DNA from: Leptolyngbyaceae cyanobacterium C42_A2020_001
GTDB taxonomy: Bacteria > Cyanobacteriota > Cyanobacteriia > Leptolyngbyales > Leptolyngbyaceae
Direction of reading: 5' to 3'
Assembly: GCA_015272515.1 (NCBI GenBank)
Contig: JACYLN010000111.1
Span: 101,921-165,920, forward strand
DNA: 64,000 bases
The translations under genes were made by a program, and so were the position numbers. Shown here in pieces: positions 7,843-16,269 of this stretch (the stretch's first letter is position 1; every line of letters starts with the position of its first letter). Below the pieces are notes generated by a model. The model had not been told where the DNA came from, searched no databases, and saw nothing but the letters and a program-made list of their open reading frames with translations.

Positions 7843-9093
7843 ATGGCTACAAGCACCTGGACACGTCGTCACATTCTGTCTTTGGCTGACTTTACCCCAT
7901 CCGAATACAACACGGTTTTGCAAACAGCAGTCAGTTTTCAGGAAGTGCTCTCTCGACGAACAAAAAAGGTTCCCACCTTGCAAGGATTGGTGGTGACCAA
8001 TCTGTTTTTTGAATCTTCAACTCGCACCCGCAGCAGCTTTGAATTGGCAGCAAAACGCCTGTCTGCGGATATTCTCAACTTTGCGCCGGGTACATCCTCT
8101 CTGACAAAAGGTGAGACAATTCTAGACACGGCAAAAACCTATCTGGCAATGGGCACCGATATGATGGTGATTCGCCATAAAGAAGCCGGAGTACCGCAGG
8201 CGATCGCTGCCGAAATGGATCGATTAGATGTGAAAGTTGGCGTACTCAACGCCGGCGATGGACAACATGAGCATCCCTCCCAAGCCTTGCTCGACCTGTT
8301 TACTATCTGCACCCTGCTCGATCCTGAACGTCCCCAATTGTCGTTACTTGAAGGCAAAAAAATCGCGATCGTTGGAGACGTGCTCCATTCTCGTGTTGCC
8401 CGTTCCAACATCTGGAGCCTCACCGCCAGCGGAGCGGAAGTTCATTTGGCAGGACCGCCCACGTTATTACCAAAGTGGTTTAGAGAGTTTGCGAAAGGGA
8501 AGGAGTTAGGAGTCAGGCTTCCCAGAGCGTCAGCCGACGGGAGTCAGGAGTCAGAAGATAGGGAGGGTAGGGGAGATGGGGAAGATTGGGGAGAAATTCA
8601 AAATTCAAAATTCGGTTCGGTGTTCGGCGAACTCACACGAGCCGCTGACTCACCGGAAGCCAAAATTCCCTTCGGCTCGACTCAGGCTTCCCAGAGCGTC
8701 AGCCGACGGGGAGAACAAAATTCTCCAACCTCTCAATCCTCTATCCCCTATCCCCCTCTGGTCCGAAAGCTCTTCCTGCATTGGCATTTGGAGCCTGCTT
8801 TGAAAGATGCGGATTATGTGATGACGCTGCGGTTGCAGAAGGAGCGGATGACGAGCCATTTGCTGCCGAGTTTACGGGAATATCATCAACTGTTTGGAAT
8901 TACGCGCGATCGCCTAAATCTATGTCAGCCTAATGTGAAAGTGCTGCATCCAGGTCCGGTGAATCGAGGCGTGGAGATTAGCTCCGATTTGATGGATGAT
9001 CCGCAGTTCAGTTTGATCTCGCAGCAAGTGACGAGCGGTGTGGCAGTGCGGATGGCGTTGCTGTACTTGATGGGCGTGAGTCGCGGTTTGTGA
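7843..9093 (+). CDS. pyrB: aspartate carbamoyltransferase catalytic subunit with an in-frame insertion
   Basis: Catalyses carbamoyl phosphate plus aspartate to carbamoyl aspartate in pyrimidine synthesis. Family motifs are intact: [16 protein letters not shown] (carbamoyl-phosphate loop), [37 protein letters not shown] and HPGPVNRG. I chose the ATG at 7843 because [19 protein letters not shown] is the usual family N-terminus. An open frame reaches back to 7765. From 7843 the protein is 416 residues against roughly 310-340 for the family. The excess is a block of about 85-90 residues between FREFAKG and [10 protein letters not shown], built from dispersed repeats (8505-8755). The insertion sits before the strand carrying the aspartate-domain LHWHLEP motif, so it is probably a surface loop. 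Confidence 0.93.
   Translation: MATSTWTRRHILSLADFTPSEYNTVLQTAVSFQEVLSRRTKKVPTLQGLVVTNLFFESSTRTRSSFELAAKRLSADILNFAPGTSSLTKGETILDTAKTYLAMGTDMMVIRHKEAGVPQAIAAEMDRLDVKVGVLNAGDGQHEHPSQALLDLFTICTLLDPERPQLSLLEGKKIAIVGDVLHSRVARSNIWSLTASGAEVHLAGPPTLLPKWFREFAKGKELGVRLPRASADGSQESEDREGRGDGEDWGEIQNSKFGSVFGELTRAADSPEAKIPFGSTQASQSVSRRGEQNSPTSQSSIPYPPLVRKLFLHWHLEPALKDADYVMTLRLQKERMTSHLLPSLREYHQLFGITRDRLNLCQPNVKVLHPGPVNRGVEISSDLMDDPQFSLISQQVTSGVAVRMALLYLMGVSRGL
8518..8541 (+). mobile_element. 24-base dispersed element, copy 1
   Basis: A unit starting CTTCCCAGAG and ending GCCGACGGG, inserted after AGTCAGG and before AGTCAGGAGTC. Removing it restores an uninterrupted run of the GGAGTCA repeat. CGTC and GACG inside it are complementary. 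Read here as LPRASADG. It resembles in size the small dispersed repeats described in Nostoc-type cyanobacteria. Confidence 0.6.
8687..8710 (+). mobile_element. 24-base dispersed element, copy 2
   Basis: Identical to the copy at 8518-8541 but read in another frame (SQSVSRRG). It lies between ACTCAGG and GAGAACAAAA. The paralogous repeat in the decarboxylase homologue (near 4664-4680) has ACTCAGG joined directly to GAGAACAAAA, so this pair shows the filled and the empty site. Confidence 0.65.
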
Positions 9094-9099
9094 AGCAGC

Positions 9100-9909
9100 T
9101 TACGGGTTGAAGTTCAAAATTGGGTTATCCAGTGCGGAGGGTGACGCAGGATTTGCAGTCGCCGCTTCGGATCTCGGACTGCTGCCATCGGCGATTGGGG
9201 GTTGGGCAGCAACATTGGCTGATGCTGGGCGATCGCTCAAGTTCGGAGCTTCCCAGGGTTCTGATTTCTCTTGCGAAGGCTCACCAGCTTTGGTCGCAAC
9301 CTGGGTTTCTTTCTGGGTATTGGTTGGTTCCGGTGGTCTAACGGCGACGAAAGCTTCCACGGCTTTCACCTGCGCTGCCGGATCAATAGGAGTAAAATCA
9401 TCGCCTTCTTTTCGCAGCAGCTCAAAATGTAGATGAGGTCCCGTTACGCCGCCCGTACTGCCCACTTTGCCGATCACCTGTCGGGGACGAACGGCTTCCC
9501 CATCTCGCACCAAAATTTCCGATAGATGGGCGTACAAGGTTTGATACTTGCCGTCGGCGTATTCCACAATCACCATCTTGCCGTAACCATCGCCCCAATC
9601 TGCATAGCGCACGTAACCAGAGTGGGCTGACAACACCGGCATTCCTTCGGGTGCGCCTAAATCCATGCCAGAGTGCAACCGACGGCTTCCATAAAGTGGA
9701 TGAATGCGATACCCAAACGGACTGGTCGTTTCAACCACTTCTGGCAAAGGGTAGTAGAAGTTGATGTCTTTTGGATCAGGAACATAGCCAGAGAGCTTGG
9801 GAGCCAAATCCCAAACCCATTTGCCAGCTTGAGTGCCCGCGCTCCAGGCTGCACCAACCCCAACCAGCAACACCGCACTGATTCCAATTAGCAAAGGCTT
9901 TAACTGCAT
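9100..9909 (-). CDS. M23 family metallopeptidase (LytM-type), membrane-anchored
   Basis: A 269-residue protein with an N-terminal hydrophobic anchor or signal (residues 5-24, LLIGISAVLLVGVGAAW). The M23 domain runs from about 60 to 170: SPFGYRIHPLYG, then HSGMDLGAPEG (HxxxD zinc ligands), LYAHLSE, and GPHLHFEL (HxH ligands), so the zinc site is complete. The C-terminal 90 residues are Pro/Ala/Ser rich and probably disordered. Such enzymes cut peptidoglycan cross-bridges in the periplasm during growth and division. It converges on pyrB with a seven-base gap and is transcribed as a single gene. Confidence 0.88.
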   Translation of the reverse strand: MQLKPLLIGISAVLLVGVGAAWSAGTQAGKWVWDLAPKLSGYVPDPKDINFYYPLPEVVETTSPFGYRIHPLYGSRRLHSGMDLGAPEGMPVLSAHSGYVRYADWGDGYGKMVIVEYADGKYQTLYAHLSEILVRDGEAVRPRQVIGKVGSTGGVTGPHLHFELLRKEGDDFTPIDPAAQVKAVEAFVAVRPPEPTNTQKETQVATKAGEPSQEKSEPWEAPNLSDRPASANVAAQPPIADGSSPRSEAATANPASPSALDNPILNFNP

Positions 9910-10073
9910 CGGTTCTATCTAACGAAGCGATCGCGCCAGAATTGCTGAGACCCTTGAAGAACAAGCAGCTCAACATCATGCTCAGCTAGTATAGAACATC
10001 AGTACTATATTTGGACGAGAAAAATCTAGCAAATTGGAGGAATATTGGTGAAATACTCCTCCAGTCAAACACT

Positions 10074-11123
<1,050 letters not shown>

Positions 11124-11388
11124 TTAACTGGCTTCCTGTTAAGACAAACGAGGATCGCCACAGACAAAGTAAATTGACCATCAGAGCGAGGACTCAAAAC
11201 GTTGGCACCCTTTTTGCTGCCAGCTTTCTCACGAGGCAAACAATTTAGCAAAGTAGAACATATTTACTAAATTTTGCGATTAAATATAATATGGAAACAG
11301 TGTTCCTGTCGGTGTAGTTAGGCATCAATTAATCGTCATCAAGAGGCAATTTCGCATTCACGCCTCTTCCAAATCAGGAGTATTCCCT

Positions 11389-11544
11389 ATGGAGATTCTG
11401 GCAATTCTGGCTTTTTCTGGAGTTCTATTTGCTTTGCTCGAAAGTATCAAACCTGCTGCTCCCAAAAGTGCTGAGCAAGAATTGGGAGATGCGATCGCCA
11501 AATATCTCTCACAAGGAGTGAAGGGACGGAGTGAGAAAGACTAG
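11389..11544 (+). CDS. small hydrophobic-N-terminus protein (51 aa)
   Basis: Begins ATG at 11389 with a good ribosome site (CAGGAG about eight bases before). It encodes 51 residues: a hydrophobic helix (MEILAILAFSGVLFALLES) followed by a charged tail containing AEQELGDAIAKYL and ending GRSEKD. The layout suits a small single-pass thylakoid or membrane protein. I do not recognise the family. It is divergent from por and lies in an otherwise empty region. Confidence 0.55.
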   Translation: MEILAILAFSGVLFALLESIKPAAPKSAEQELGDAIAKYLSQGVKGRSEKD

Positions 11545-11955
11545 GAACAAACAGGGTGCAGAAACGAGAAAATTGATGTTCAAGCACTTAAGCTGATGAA
11601 CAACATTATAGCCGTAGCCATCTGTAACGGGGCTATGGCGAGTCAGAACGCCTACCCAGCATTGGCTTTGCCACTTTTTCCTATCCTAAGCGTTCTGACC
11701 AAAGCTATAATTCCAAGTTTCGAGATCTATCTCGTTAAAAAGAGTCTCGTTAAAAAGAGGGAACTTTTTATATTTTGCTTAATGAGAAACTCCCAAGCTG
11801 AATGGCAGTCAGGAGTTTCTCATTATTGTTTGATTAAATTTTTAATTTGAGATTTTAGAATGTCATCTTCAAAAGAACCCATGACTACTTCATTAATTTT
11901 CAGTCTGAGTTCTCTTGAAGGTAATGCTTTTACAGTTCTTTTACTGAGGAACCAA
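11545..11955 (+). other. intergenic region with tandem repeat and hairpin
   Basis: About 410 bases without a convincing gene. An 84-codon frame at 11596-11850 has no family resemblance and runs through a terminator-like hairpin, so I do not call it. The region contains a 15-base tandem duplication (TCTCGTTAAAAAGAG at 11730-11744 and 11745-11759) and the hairpin listed separately. Confidence 0.6.
11782..11823. terminator. perfect 12-bp hairpin followed by T-rich sequence
   Basis: ATGAGAAACTCC (11782-11793) pairs perfectly with GGAGTTTCTCAT (11812-11823) over an 18-base loop. An AT-rich tract with T runs follows (TTTGATTAAATTTTT). It could end transcription from the 51-residue gene side, and as a near-palindrome it could serve both strands. 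Confidence 0.5.
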
Positions 11956-12324
11956 TTATTCCCACGGAGTAGCAAGTTTGGGATTGTTCGTCAGGTTGCT
12001 AGGGTTCATTCCATTGGGCATGGTAGCTCCGCGCAAGTAAGTTTGGCTTAGATTGGCATCTTCTAAGTTCGTATTACTTAGGTCGGCATCAGTTAAATTT
12101 GCTTTTGCCAGGCTTGTTTCAGTTAGATTGGCTCCACTCAAAATTGCGCCTGTAAGATTTGCATGACTGAGATTGGTTCTAGTGAGATTTGCTTTGGTTA
12201 AATTAGCACCCTTAAGGTTGATCCCGCTTAAGTTCATATTTCTTAGATTGGCTGCCATCAAATTCAGGTTACTAAAGTCTCTCTGTCCGGCTGTGTAGCG
12301 ACTTAAGAGTTCTTTAGTGTTCAT
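11956..12324 (-). CDS. pentapeptide-repeat protein
   Basis: About 122 residues from the ATG at 12324 (MNTKELLSRYTAGQRDF). This start is supported by the near-identical opening MNTTEFQMLYAAGERDF of the pentapeptide gene at 13239. The frame itself extends to 12357. After the short head come about 18 pentapeptide units of A(N/D)LxX type (GANLTKANLT, DADLSNTNLE) that form a right-handed quadrilateral helix. The C-terminus (GATMPNGMNPSNLTNN) is a degenerate cap. Such proteins are abundant in cyanobacteria and their roles are mostly unknown. It is transcribed toward the hairpin region and away from rpsU. Confidence 0.85.
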   Translation of the reverse strand: MNTKELLSRYTAGQRDFSNLNLMAANLRNMNLSGINLKGANLTKANLTRTNLSHANLTGAILSGANLTETSLAKANLTDADLSNTNLEDANLSQTYLRGATMPNGMNPSNLTNNPKLATPWE

Positions 12325-12494
12325 AGAATTTAGAGGAGTTAATGGGTTACGTAACATCTAAGAATTAGCCTCCATTTAGTGGCAGATGAGTGTTAATTGA
12401 ATTTGATTTCGACTTAATTTAGTCTGTTGAGTTGCAGTAATGTTGAAGTGTGGGCAGAAACAACCACGCGATCGCGCTTGAAAAGCCCTTAACA

Positions 12495-12683
12495 CTAGTA
12501 GCGAAACCTTTTCTTACGCTGCTTGTGCATCGCGAGAACTTTGCGCTTCCGCTTCTCAATCGGAGTTTCAAAGTGGCGATGTTTCTTCATATCTGAAAAA
12601 ACACCTGCTTTAGAAACTTCTCGCTTAAATCGACGCAACGTTGATTCAATTCCTTCGTTTTCACCAGGAATGACTTGAGTCAT
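12495..12683 (-). CDS. rpsU: 30S ribosomal protein S21
   Basis: A 62-residue basic protein with the S21 signature: [15 protein letters not shown] near 13 and [12 protein letters not shown] near 37, with a Lys/Arg-rich tail ([10 protein letters not shown]). S21 helps position mRNA at the 30S platform. It lies about 107 bases downstream of an RRM-type RNA-binding protein on the same strand, a pairing known in cyanobacteria where rbp genes precede rpsU and respond to cold. Cotranscription is likely. Confidence 0.95.
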   Translation of the reverse strand: MTQVIPGENEGIESTLRRFKREVSKAGVFSDMKKHRHFETPIEKRKRKVLAMHKQRKKRFRY

Positions 12684-12790
12684 CTAATTTCCTCATCAAT
12701 TAACTAGATCAGCCTGGATGAAAACCTCATCCGGCAGCAACCTCTAAATCACGCTTCTAATTCGAGATTGCAAGATTGGAGCTAATTTGC

Positions 12791-13096
12791 TTAATAACGT
12801 CGAGAGGAACCACCCTTACTCCCCCAACCTCCTCCGGAGGAGCCTCTGTTGTCTTCGCGGGGTCTTGCCTTATTTACCTTAAGGTCACGTCCCATCCATT
12901 CAGCTCCATCAAGTGCTTCAATGGCCTTGTCTTCTTCGGCATCTGTCTCCATCTCAACAAACGCGAAACCGCGCAGCCGACCTGTTTCTCGATCAGTAGG
13001 TAACTGGACTCGTTTGACGGTGCCATATTCTGCGAAAGCTTGAGTCAGATCATCGGGCTTAACGTCATAAGACAAGTTACCAACATAAATTGACAT
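12791..13096 (-). CDS. RRM RNA-binding protein (cyanobacterial Rbp type)
   Basis: A 101-residue protein: one RRM with RNP2 (MSIYVGNLSY, residues 1-8) and RNP1 (LRGFAFVEM near 42-50), followed by a short Gly/Ser-rich tail (GSSGGGWGSKGGSSRRY). This is the Rbp class of cyanobacteria, whose members bind RNA and in several species rise in the cold. It is followed by rpsU on the same strand. The 142-base region upstream (13097-13238) may contain a structured 5' leader as seen for cold-regulated rbp genes, but I did not see a definite element. Confidence 0.93.
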   Translation of the reverse strand: MSIYVGNLSYDVKPDDLTQAFAEYGTVKRVQLPTDRETGRLRGFAFVEMETDAEEDKAIEALDGAEWMGRDLKVNKARPREDNRGSSGGGWGSKGGSSRRY

Positions 13097-13238
13097 AAAT
13101 GCTCTCCAGAATCAGGAATGTAGAGAGTTAGATTCGGAGAAACGCTCGTAAAACGAATTACACAGCCGAATATAAGCCTTACCAAGACACTAGCACAGGT
13201 TCAAGCAAAGTGGGAAAAATTACGCTAGAGTTAGCATC

Positions 13239-13523
13239 ATGAACACTACTGAATTTCAAATGCTGTATGCAGCAGGAGAAAGAGATTTTCAGAATATTGA
13301 TCTTTGTTCAACCAATCTTTGCTACGTCAATTTGAGGGGAGCAAACCTGACGAGAGCTAATCTACGCCACGCAAACTTACGTTGGGCAGATTTGCAGCAG
13401 ACAACTTTATGTTGGGCAGATCTTAGAGGCGCTGATTTGAGCTGGGCGAATTTGCAGGGTGCGGATCTGAGCGCTGCCAACTTAAAGGGAGCAAAAATGC
13501 CAGATGGAGCCATTCACGACTGA
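13239..13523 (+). CDS. short pentapeptide-repeat protein
   Basis: 94 residues starting MNTTEFQMLYAAGERDF, followed by about 12 pentapeptide units (GANLTRANLR, ADLRGADLSW) and the cap AKMPDGAIHD. The head and cap match the pentapeptide gene at 11956-12324, so the two flank rpsU-rbp as related copies in opposite orientation. Function unknown. Confidence 0.87.
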   Translation: MNTTEFQMLYAAGERDFQNIDLCSTNLCYVNLRGANLTRANLRHANLRWADLQQTTLCWADLRGADLSWANLQGADLSAANLKGAKMPDGAIHD

Positions 13524-13647
13524 ATCCGTATGGATGGGTTAAAAAAATCGAAGGTTAGCATCTCATAAATTTTAATAGCAGTTCAAGCAGACTTTCGTTA
13601 CCCTGGTATTGTTACGCAAACCAAGTATTCCATTTTTAGAGGAAACT

Positions 13648-14136
13648 ATTATCGTTACAAAACAACTGATTAATCGGCAAATCAAATCTGCTCACGTCCT
13701 TTTGATCGACCATGAAAATAACAATCGTGGTTTGACCGATACTCGTGAAGCTCTCAAACTGGCTGAAAGTGAAGATCTTGACCTGGTAATCGTCTCTGAG
13801 GATAAGGAGGTTCCAGTTGCTAAGATCTTGGATTACGGCAAGCATCAGTATCAGCAGAAAAAGCGCCAGCATCAAAGTGCTAGAACCACAGTTAAGGAAG
13901 TAAGGCTGCGCCCCAATATTGGCGAATCGGATTACGGATTACGGATTGGTAGAGCAACTGAATGGCTAGAAAAGGGTGATTCAGTTAAGTTTCAGATTCG
14001 TCTACGGGGACGGGAGCATCAAAATCGAGAGCGCGCCATCGAGCTACTAGAGCGAATCGTTACAGACCTGGCTCAAGTGGGTAAGGTGCAATCCTTAGAT
14101 AGGCGATCGCTCATTGTACAAATAGCTCCAGCTTAA
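13648..14136 (+). CDS. translation initiation factor IF-3 homologue with probable non-AUG start
   Basis: About 163 residues with IF-3 domain order: an N-domain (QLINRQIKSAHVLLID, GLTDTREALKLAE, LDLVIVSE, PVAKILDYGKHQYQQKK), the central linker helix, and a C-domain (VKEVRLRPNIGESDYGLRI, KFQIRLRGREHQN, VGKVQSLDRRSLIVQIAP). No ATG or GTG lies near the family N-terminus. The sequence AGAGGA at 13638-13643 is a good ribosome site that fits ATT at 13648 (four-base spacing) or ATC at 13651 (seven). The longer open frame begins with a TTG at 13609 lacking a ribosome site. E. coli infC uses AUU to let IF-3 repress itself. Whether this is the main or a second infC cannot be told from the window. Confidence 0.8.
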   Translation: MIVTKQLINRQIKSAHVLLIDHENNNRGLTDTREALKLAESEDLDLVIVSEDKEVPVAKILDYGKHQYQQKKRQHQSARTTVKEVRLRPNIGESDYGLRIGRATEWLEKGDSVKFQIRLRGREHQNRERAIELLERIVTDLAQVGKVQSLDRRSLIVQIAPA

Positions 14137-14155
14137 ATAAATCACAGCCTTAAGT

Positions 14156-14247
14156 GTGGATTAAATAACGTGGAATAACAATGCTCTGCCTGTTTGAGGC
14201 AGGCAAGATTTCCCTGATTCGGGAGATGCAAAAGTTATTTAATCCAC
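14156..14247. ncRNA. three-way-junction structured element upstream of the methyltransferase
   Basis: A perfect 14-bp outer stem (GTGGATTAAATAAC at 14156-14169 with GTTATTTAATCCAC at 14234-14247) encloses two hairpins: CTGCCT/AGGCAG with loop GTTTG (14186-14202), and ATTTCCC/GGGAGAT with one GU pair (14208-14227). It ends 19 bases before the methyltransferase ATG and follows the IF-3 gene. It could be a structured leader, a small RNA or a folded DNA element. Only the pairing is observed. Confidence 0.5.
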
Positions 14248-14266
14248 TCAATTACTCATTTTAAAG

Positions 14267-15136
14267 ATGTCACAAATTAAATCATTTTCGATTTCCAAAC
14301 CCGCTCGTTATCAAAATGCAGCGTTGGAATACTATTTAGGCTTAACGAATTCTCCTTATTTGCATTACGGATATTGGGAGCCGTTGCCAACATCTCTCGA
14401 TGAACTAACTCCAGCCCAACTCCGTATTGCTCAACAAGCTTATGCTGATCGCCTACTAGCATTCATTCCACCAGAGGTTAAAACCATTCTGGATGTAGGT
14501 TGCGGTATTGGTGGCAATGCGGCTCAACTTTTGGCTCACGGGTTTACAGTCGAAGGGTTAGCTCCCGATCCGTTTCAGCAAGAACAATTTTTGCATCGAA
14601 CTCAGGGAAATGCTCTCTTTCACCTGACCCGCTTCGAGGATTTCAAAGGAACGGCTGCTTACGATCTCATATTATTTAGCGAAAGCAGTCAATATATACC
14701 GAGTACAGAAATTGCTCAAGGCAGCAAGCGATCGCTGCGTTCTGGTGGATATTTATTGATTGCTGATATGTTTCGCAAAAATGCTGATTATCAGCAAGGC
14801 ATTTTCTCAAATTGCTTGGTCGTCAGCGAGTTAGAAGCAGCATTGACTCAGCAAGGCTTTCAACTGGTTAAAGTTGAAGACATTTCGACTCATGTCGCGC
14901 CGACGATTGATATTTGTGTCTACTATTTTCAAACCTTTGGGCTAACGACTTTAAAGTACATTGCTCAACTGGTTGCGATCGCAGTACCACTCTTGCATAA
15001 AATTGGTCGGCGTTTGTTTAACCGCTGGCTGAAAAAACCAATTGATGAAGCGATGCAAGCCCATGCCGTATTTGACCAACATCTTTGTTACCAGATTCAA
15101 CTTTGGCATCTGCCTGCCGAGACTGAAGTGAAGTAG
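14267..15136 (+). CDS. class I SAM-dependent methyltransferase
   Basis: A 289-residue protein. The SAM-binding motif I is ILDVGCGIGGNAAQLL (near 74-89), with motif II/III-like segments AYDLILFSESSQYI and LRSGGYLLIADM. The N-terminal SPYLHYGYWEP resembles small-molecule and lipid methyltransferases of the UbiE/cyclopropane-synthase type. The C-terminal region has a hydrophobic stretch (LKYIAQLVAIAVPLLHKIG) followed by basic residues, which suggests membrane association. The substrate is unknown. It is preceded by the structured element and converges on the GroES-like gene seven bases away. Confidence 0.8.
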   Translation: MSQIKSFSISKPARYQNAALEYYLGLTNSPYLHYGYWEPLPTSLDELTPAQLRIAQQAYADRLLAFIPPEVKTILDVGCGIGGNAAQLLAHGFTVEGLAPDPFQQEQFLHRTQGNALFHLTRFEDFKGTAAYDLILFSESSQYIPSTEIAQGSKRSLRSGGYLLIADMFRKNADYQQGIFSNCLVVSELEAALTQQGFQLVKVEDISTHVAPTIDICVYYFQTFGLTTLKYIAQLVAIAVPLLHKIGRRLFNRWLKKPIDEAMQAHAVFDQHLCYQIQLWHLPAETEVK

Positions 15137-15142
15137 AAATAA

Positions 15143-15457
15143 TTAGGCAACGATCGCTAAAACATCTTTCTCAGCTATCAAGATATATTCTTCAGCCCCA
15201 AGCTGAATCTCAGTACCCATGTATTTAGAATAAAGAACTTGATCGCCCACACTGACATCTACTTTTTGGCGTGAACCATTTTTGCGAAATCTTCCAGGAC
15301 CGATTGCTGCAATCACTCCAATTTGAGGCTTTTCTGAAGTTCCACGAAACAGAAACAATCCTCCATCTGTTTTGTCATCTGGAACCGTCACTTTAATAAA
15401 AATTAGATCGCCAAAAGGCTGAACAACAGTAGAACTATTCAAAGTTATGAACGCCAT
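15143..15457 (-). CDS. GroES-family co-chaperonin, solo copy
   Basis: A 104-residue protein with the GroES fold signatures: a FGDLIFIKVTVPDDKTDGGLFL N-terminus (D and GG conserved), VIAAIGPGRF, VGDQVLYSKYMGTEI and YILIAEKDVLAIV. The mobile-loop hydrophobic tripeptide, usually I-V/L-L, appears as LFL. There is no groEL beside it, unlike the usual groESL operon, so this is a second, divergent co-chaperonin or one that works with a distant GroEL. It is transcribed singly, with the MITE-like palindrome upstream. Confidence 0.85.
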   Translation of the reverse strand: MAFITLNSSTVVQPFGDLIFIKVTVPDDKTDGGLFLFRGTSEKPQIGVIAAIGPGRFRKNGSRQKVDVSVGDQVLYSKYMGTEIQLGAEEYILIAEKDVLAIVA

Positions 15458-15560
15458 TTCTATGCTCCAAAATAAATATTTAAGCTACACTTTCGCATAC
15501 TAGATTTAGCAAGATTTTGCAGCAGGGATTCAGATTTTCTAGCTCTAATTAAGCACCTAA

Positions 15561-15712
15561 GGGGAGCATGTCACCTTTGCGCCCTCACCCTAAATTCCTC
15601 TTCCAAACTTAGGAGAGGGACTTTAAGCTTTAACTCCCCTTCTCCCAAGTTTGGGAAAAGGGGTTGGGGGATGAGGGCAAATGCAGAGACTTGCAAAACT
15701 GACATGTTCCCA
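15561..15712. mobile_element. MITE-like palindromic element (152 bp)
   Basis: Ends are inverted repeats: GGGGAGCATGTCA at 15561 and TGACATGTTCCC at 15701-15712, one mismatch. The interior is also inverted (GCCCTCACCC ... GGGATGAGGGC and CTTCCAAACTTAGGAGAGG ... CTCCCAAGTTTGGG), so the whole element can fold into one long hairpin. It encodes nothing. Sequences of this type are common between genes in cyanobacteria. It fills most of the 322-base gap between the GroES gene and the next small gene. Confidence 0.65.
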
Positions 15713-15780
15713 AGCAAACAAAGCGATTGGTCGTTCTTCTTTCATAACTACCAACCGCTTCTTAGTTCAAAGGCGACAAG

Positions 15781-16110
15781 TCACGAAGGTTCAGGACAAT
15801 CATTGATGCTGCGACTTGCGGACTTGGCATAAAGTTCGACTAAGGCATTCCGTTGAAATCGAACCACGCGTGAAATTGAATTTCGAGAATGCTCGGAAGT
15901 AGATACAGATAAGCTAACGTTTACCTGATCTGGCTCCAAAATATACTTCACTGTGCAGATCTGCATTTTATTGTTGCAGTAAGCAAAGATGCGATCGCCA
16001 GCCTGGATATCAAGTGCTTGAATTTTCAATGGCAACTCAACTTTGCAAATAGATTGTCTTACAGCAAACCTCAATGCTTCATAAACGGTCAGCGTGAACA
16101 TCGCACTCAT
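15781..16110 (-). CDS. small protein of unknown function
   Basis: 109 residues (MSAMFTLTVYEALRF...), with no membrane segment. The centre is beta-rich (LPLKIQALDIQAGDRIFAYC, ICTVKYILEPDQVNVSLSV), hinting at a small barrel. The C-terminus is basic then acidic. I recognise no family. Codon use looks like its neighbours and HIP1 sites are present. The MITE-like element lies just downstream. Confidence 0.45.
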   Translation of the reverse strand: MSAMFTLTVYEALRFAVRQSICKVELPLKIQALDIQAGDRIFAYCNNKMQICTVKYILEPDQVNVSLSVSTSEHSRNSISRVVRFQRNALVELYAKSASRSINDCPEPS

Positions 16111-16269
16111 GCACAGGCTAGATACTCACTCTGATTTTTAAAAAGAGATTCGGACTGCTGTAGGTGTTTTGCTTACTATACACTAAAAGCAAGAAGATAG
16201 ACTTATCAAAATTGGAATTTACCATCAAAGCCCCTTATAATTAAAGTATGATTAAACTCAGGTTTTAAT

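Larger units (their letters stand above)
8505..8755 (+). repeat. in-frame dispersed-repeat insertion in pyrB
   Basis: A block without similarity to aspartate carbamoyltransferases. It contains the GGGAGTCAGGAGTCAGAAGA unit (8540-8559), the 65-base block (8604-8668, 64/65 identical to 4695-4759), the AATTCCCTTCGGCTCGACTC unit near 8664-8683, and two copies of a 24-base unit. The shared 65-base block is read in the same strand and frame in both host genes ([17 protein letters not shown]). Outer limits are approximate. Confidence 0.8.

Noticed and set aside
11596..11850. 84-codon open frame between the small membrane protein and the pentapeptide gene
   Set aside because: It runs through a tandem duplication and a perfect terminator-like hairpin, lacks a ribosome site and has no family-like pattern.
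14156..14247. tRNA or known riboswitch
   Set aside because: The outer stem is 14 bp and only two inner hairpins exist. No T-loop sequence or known riboswitch core is seen.
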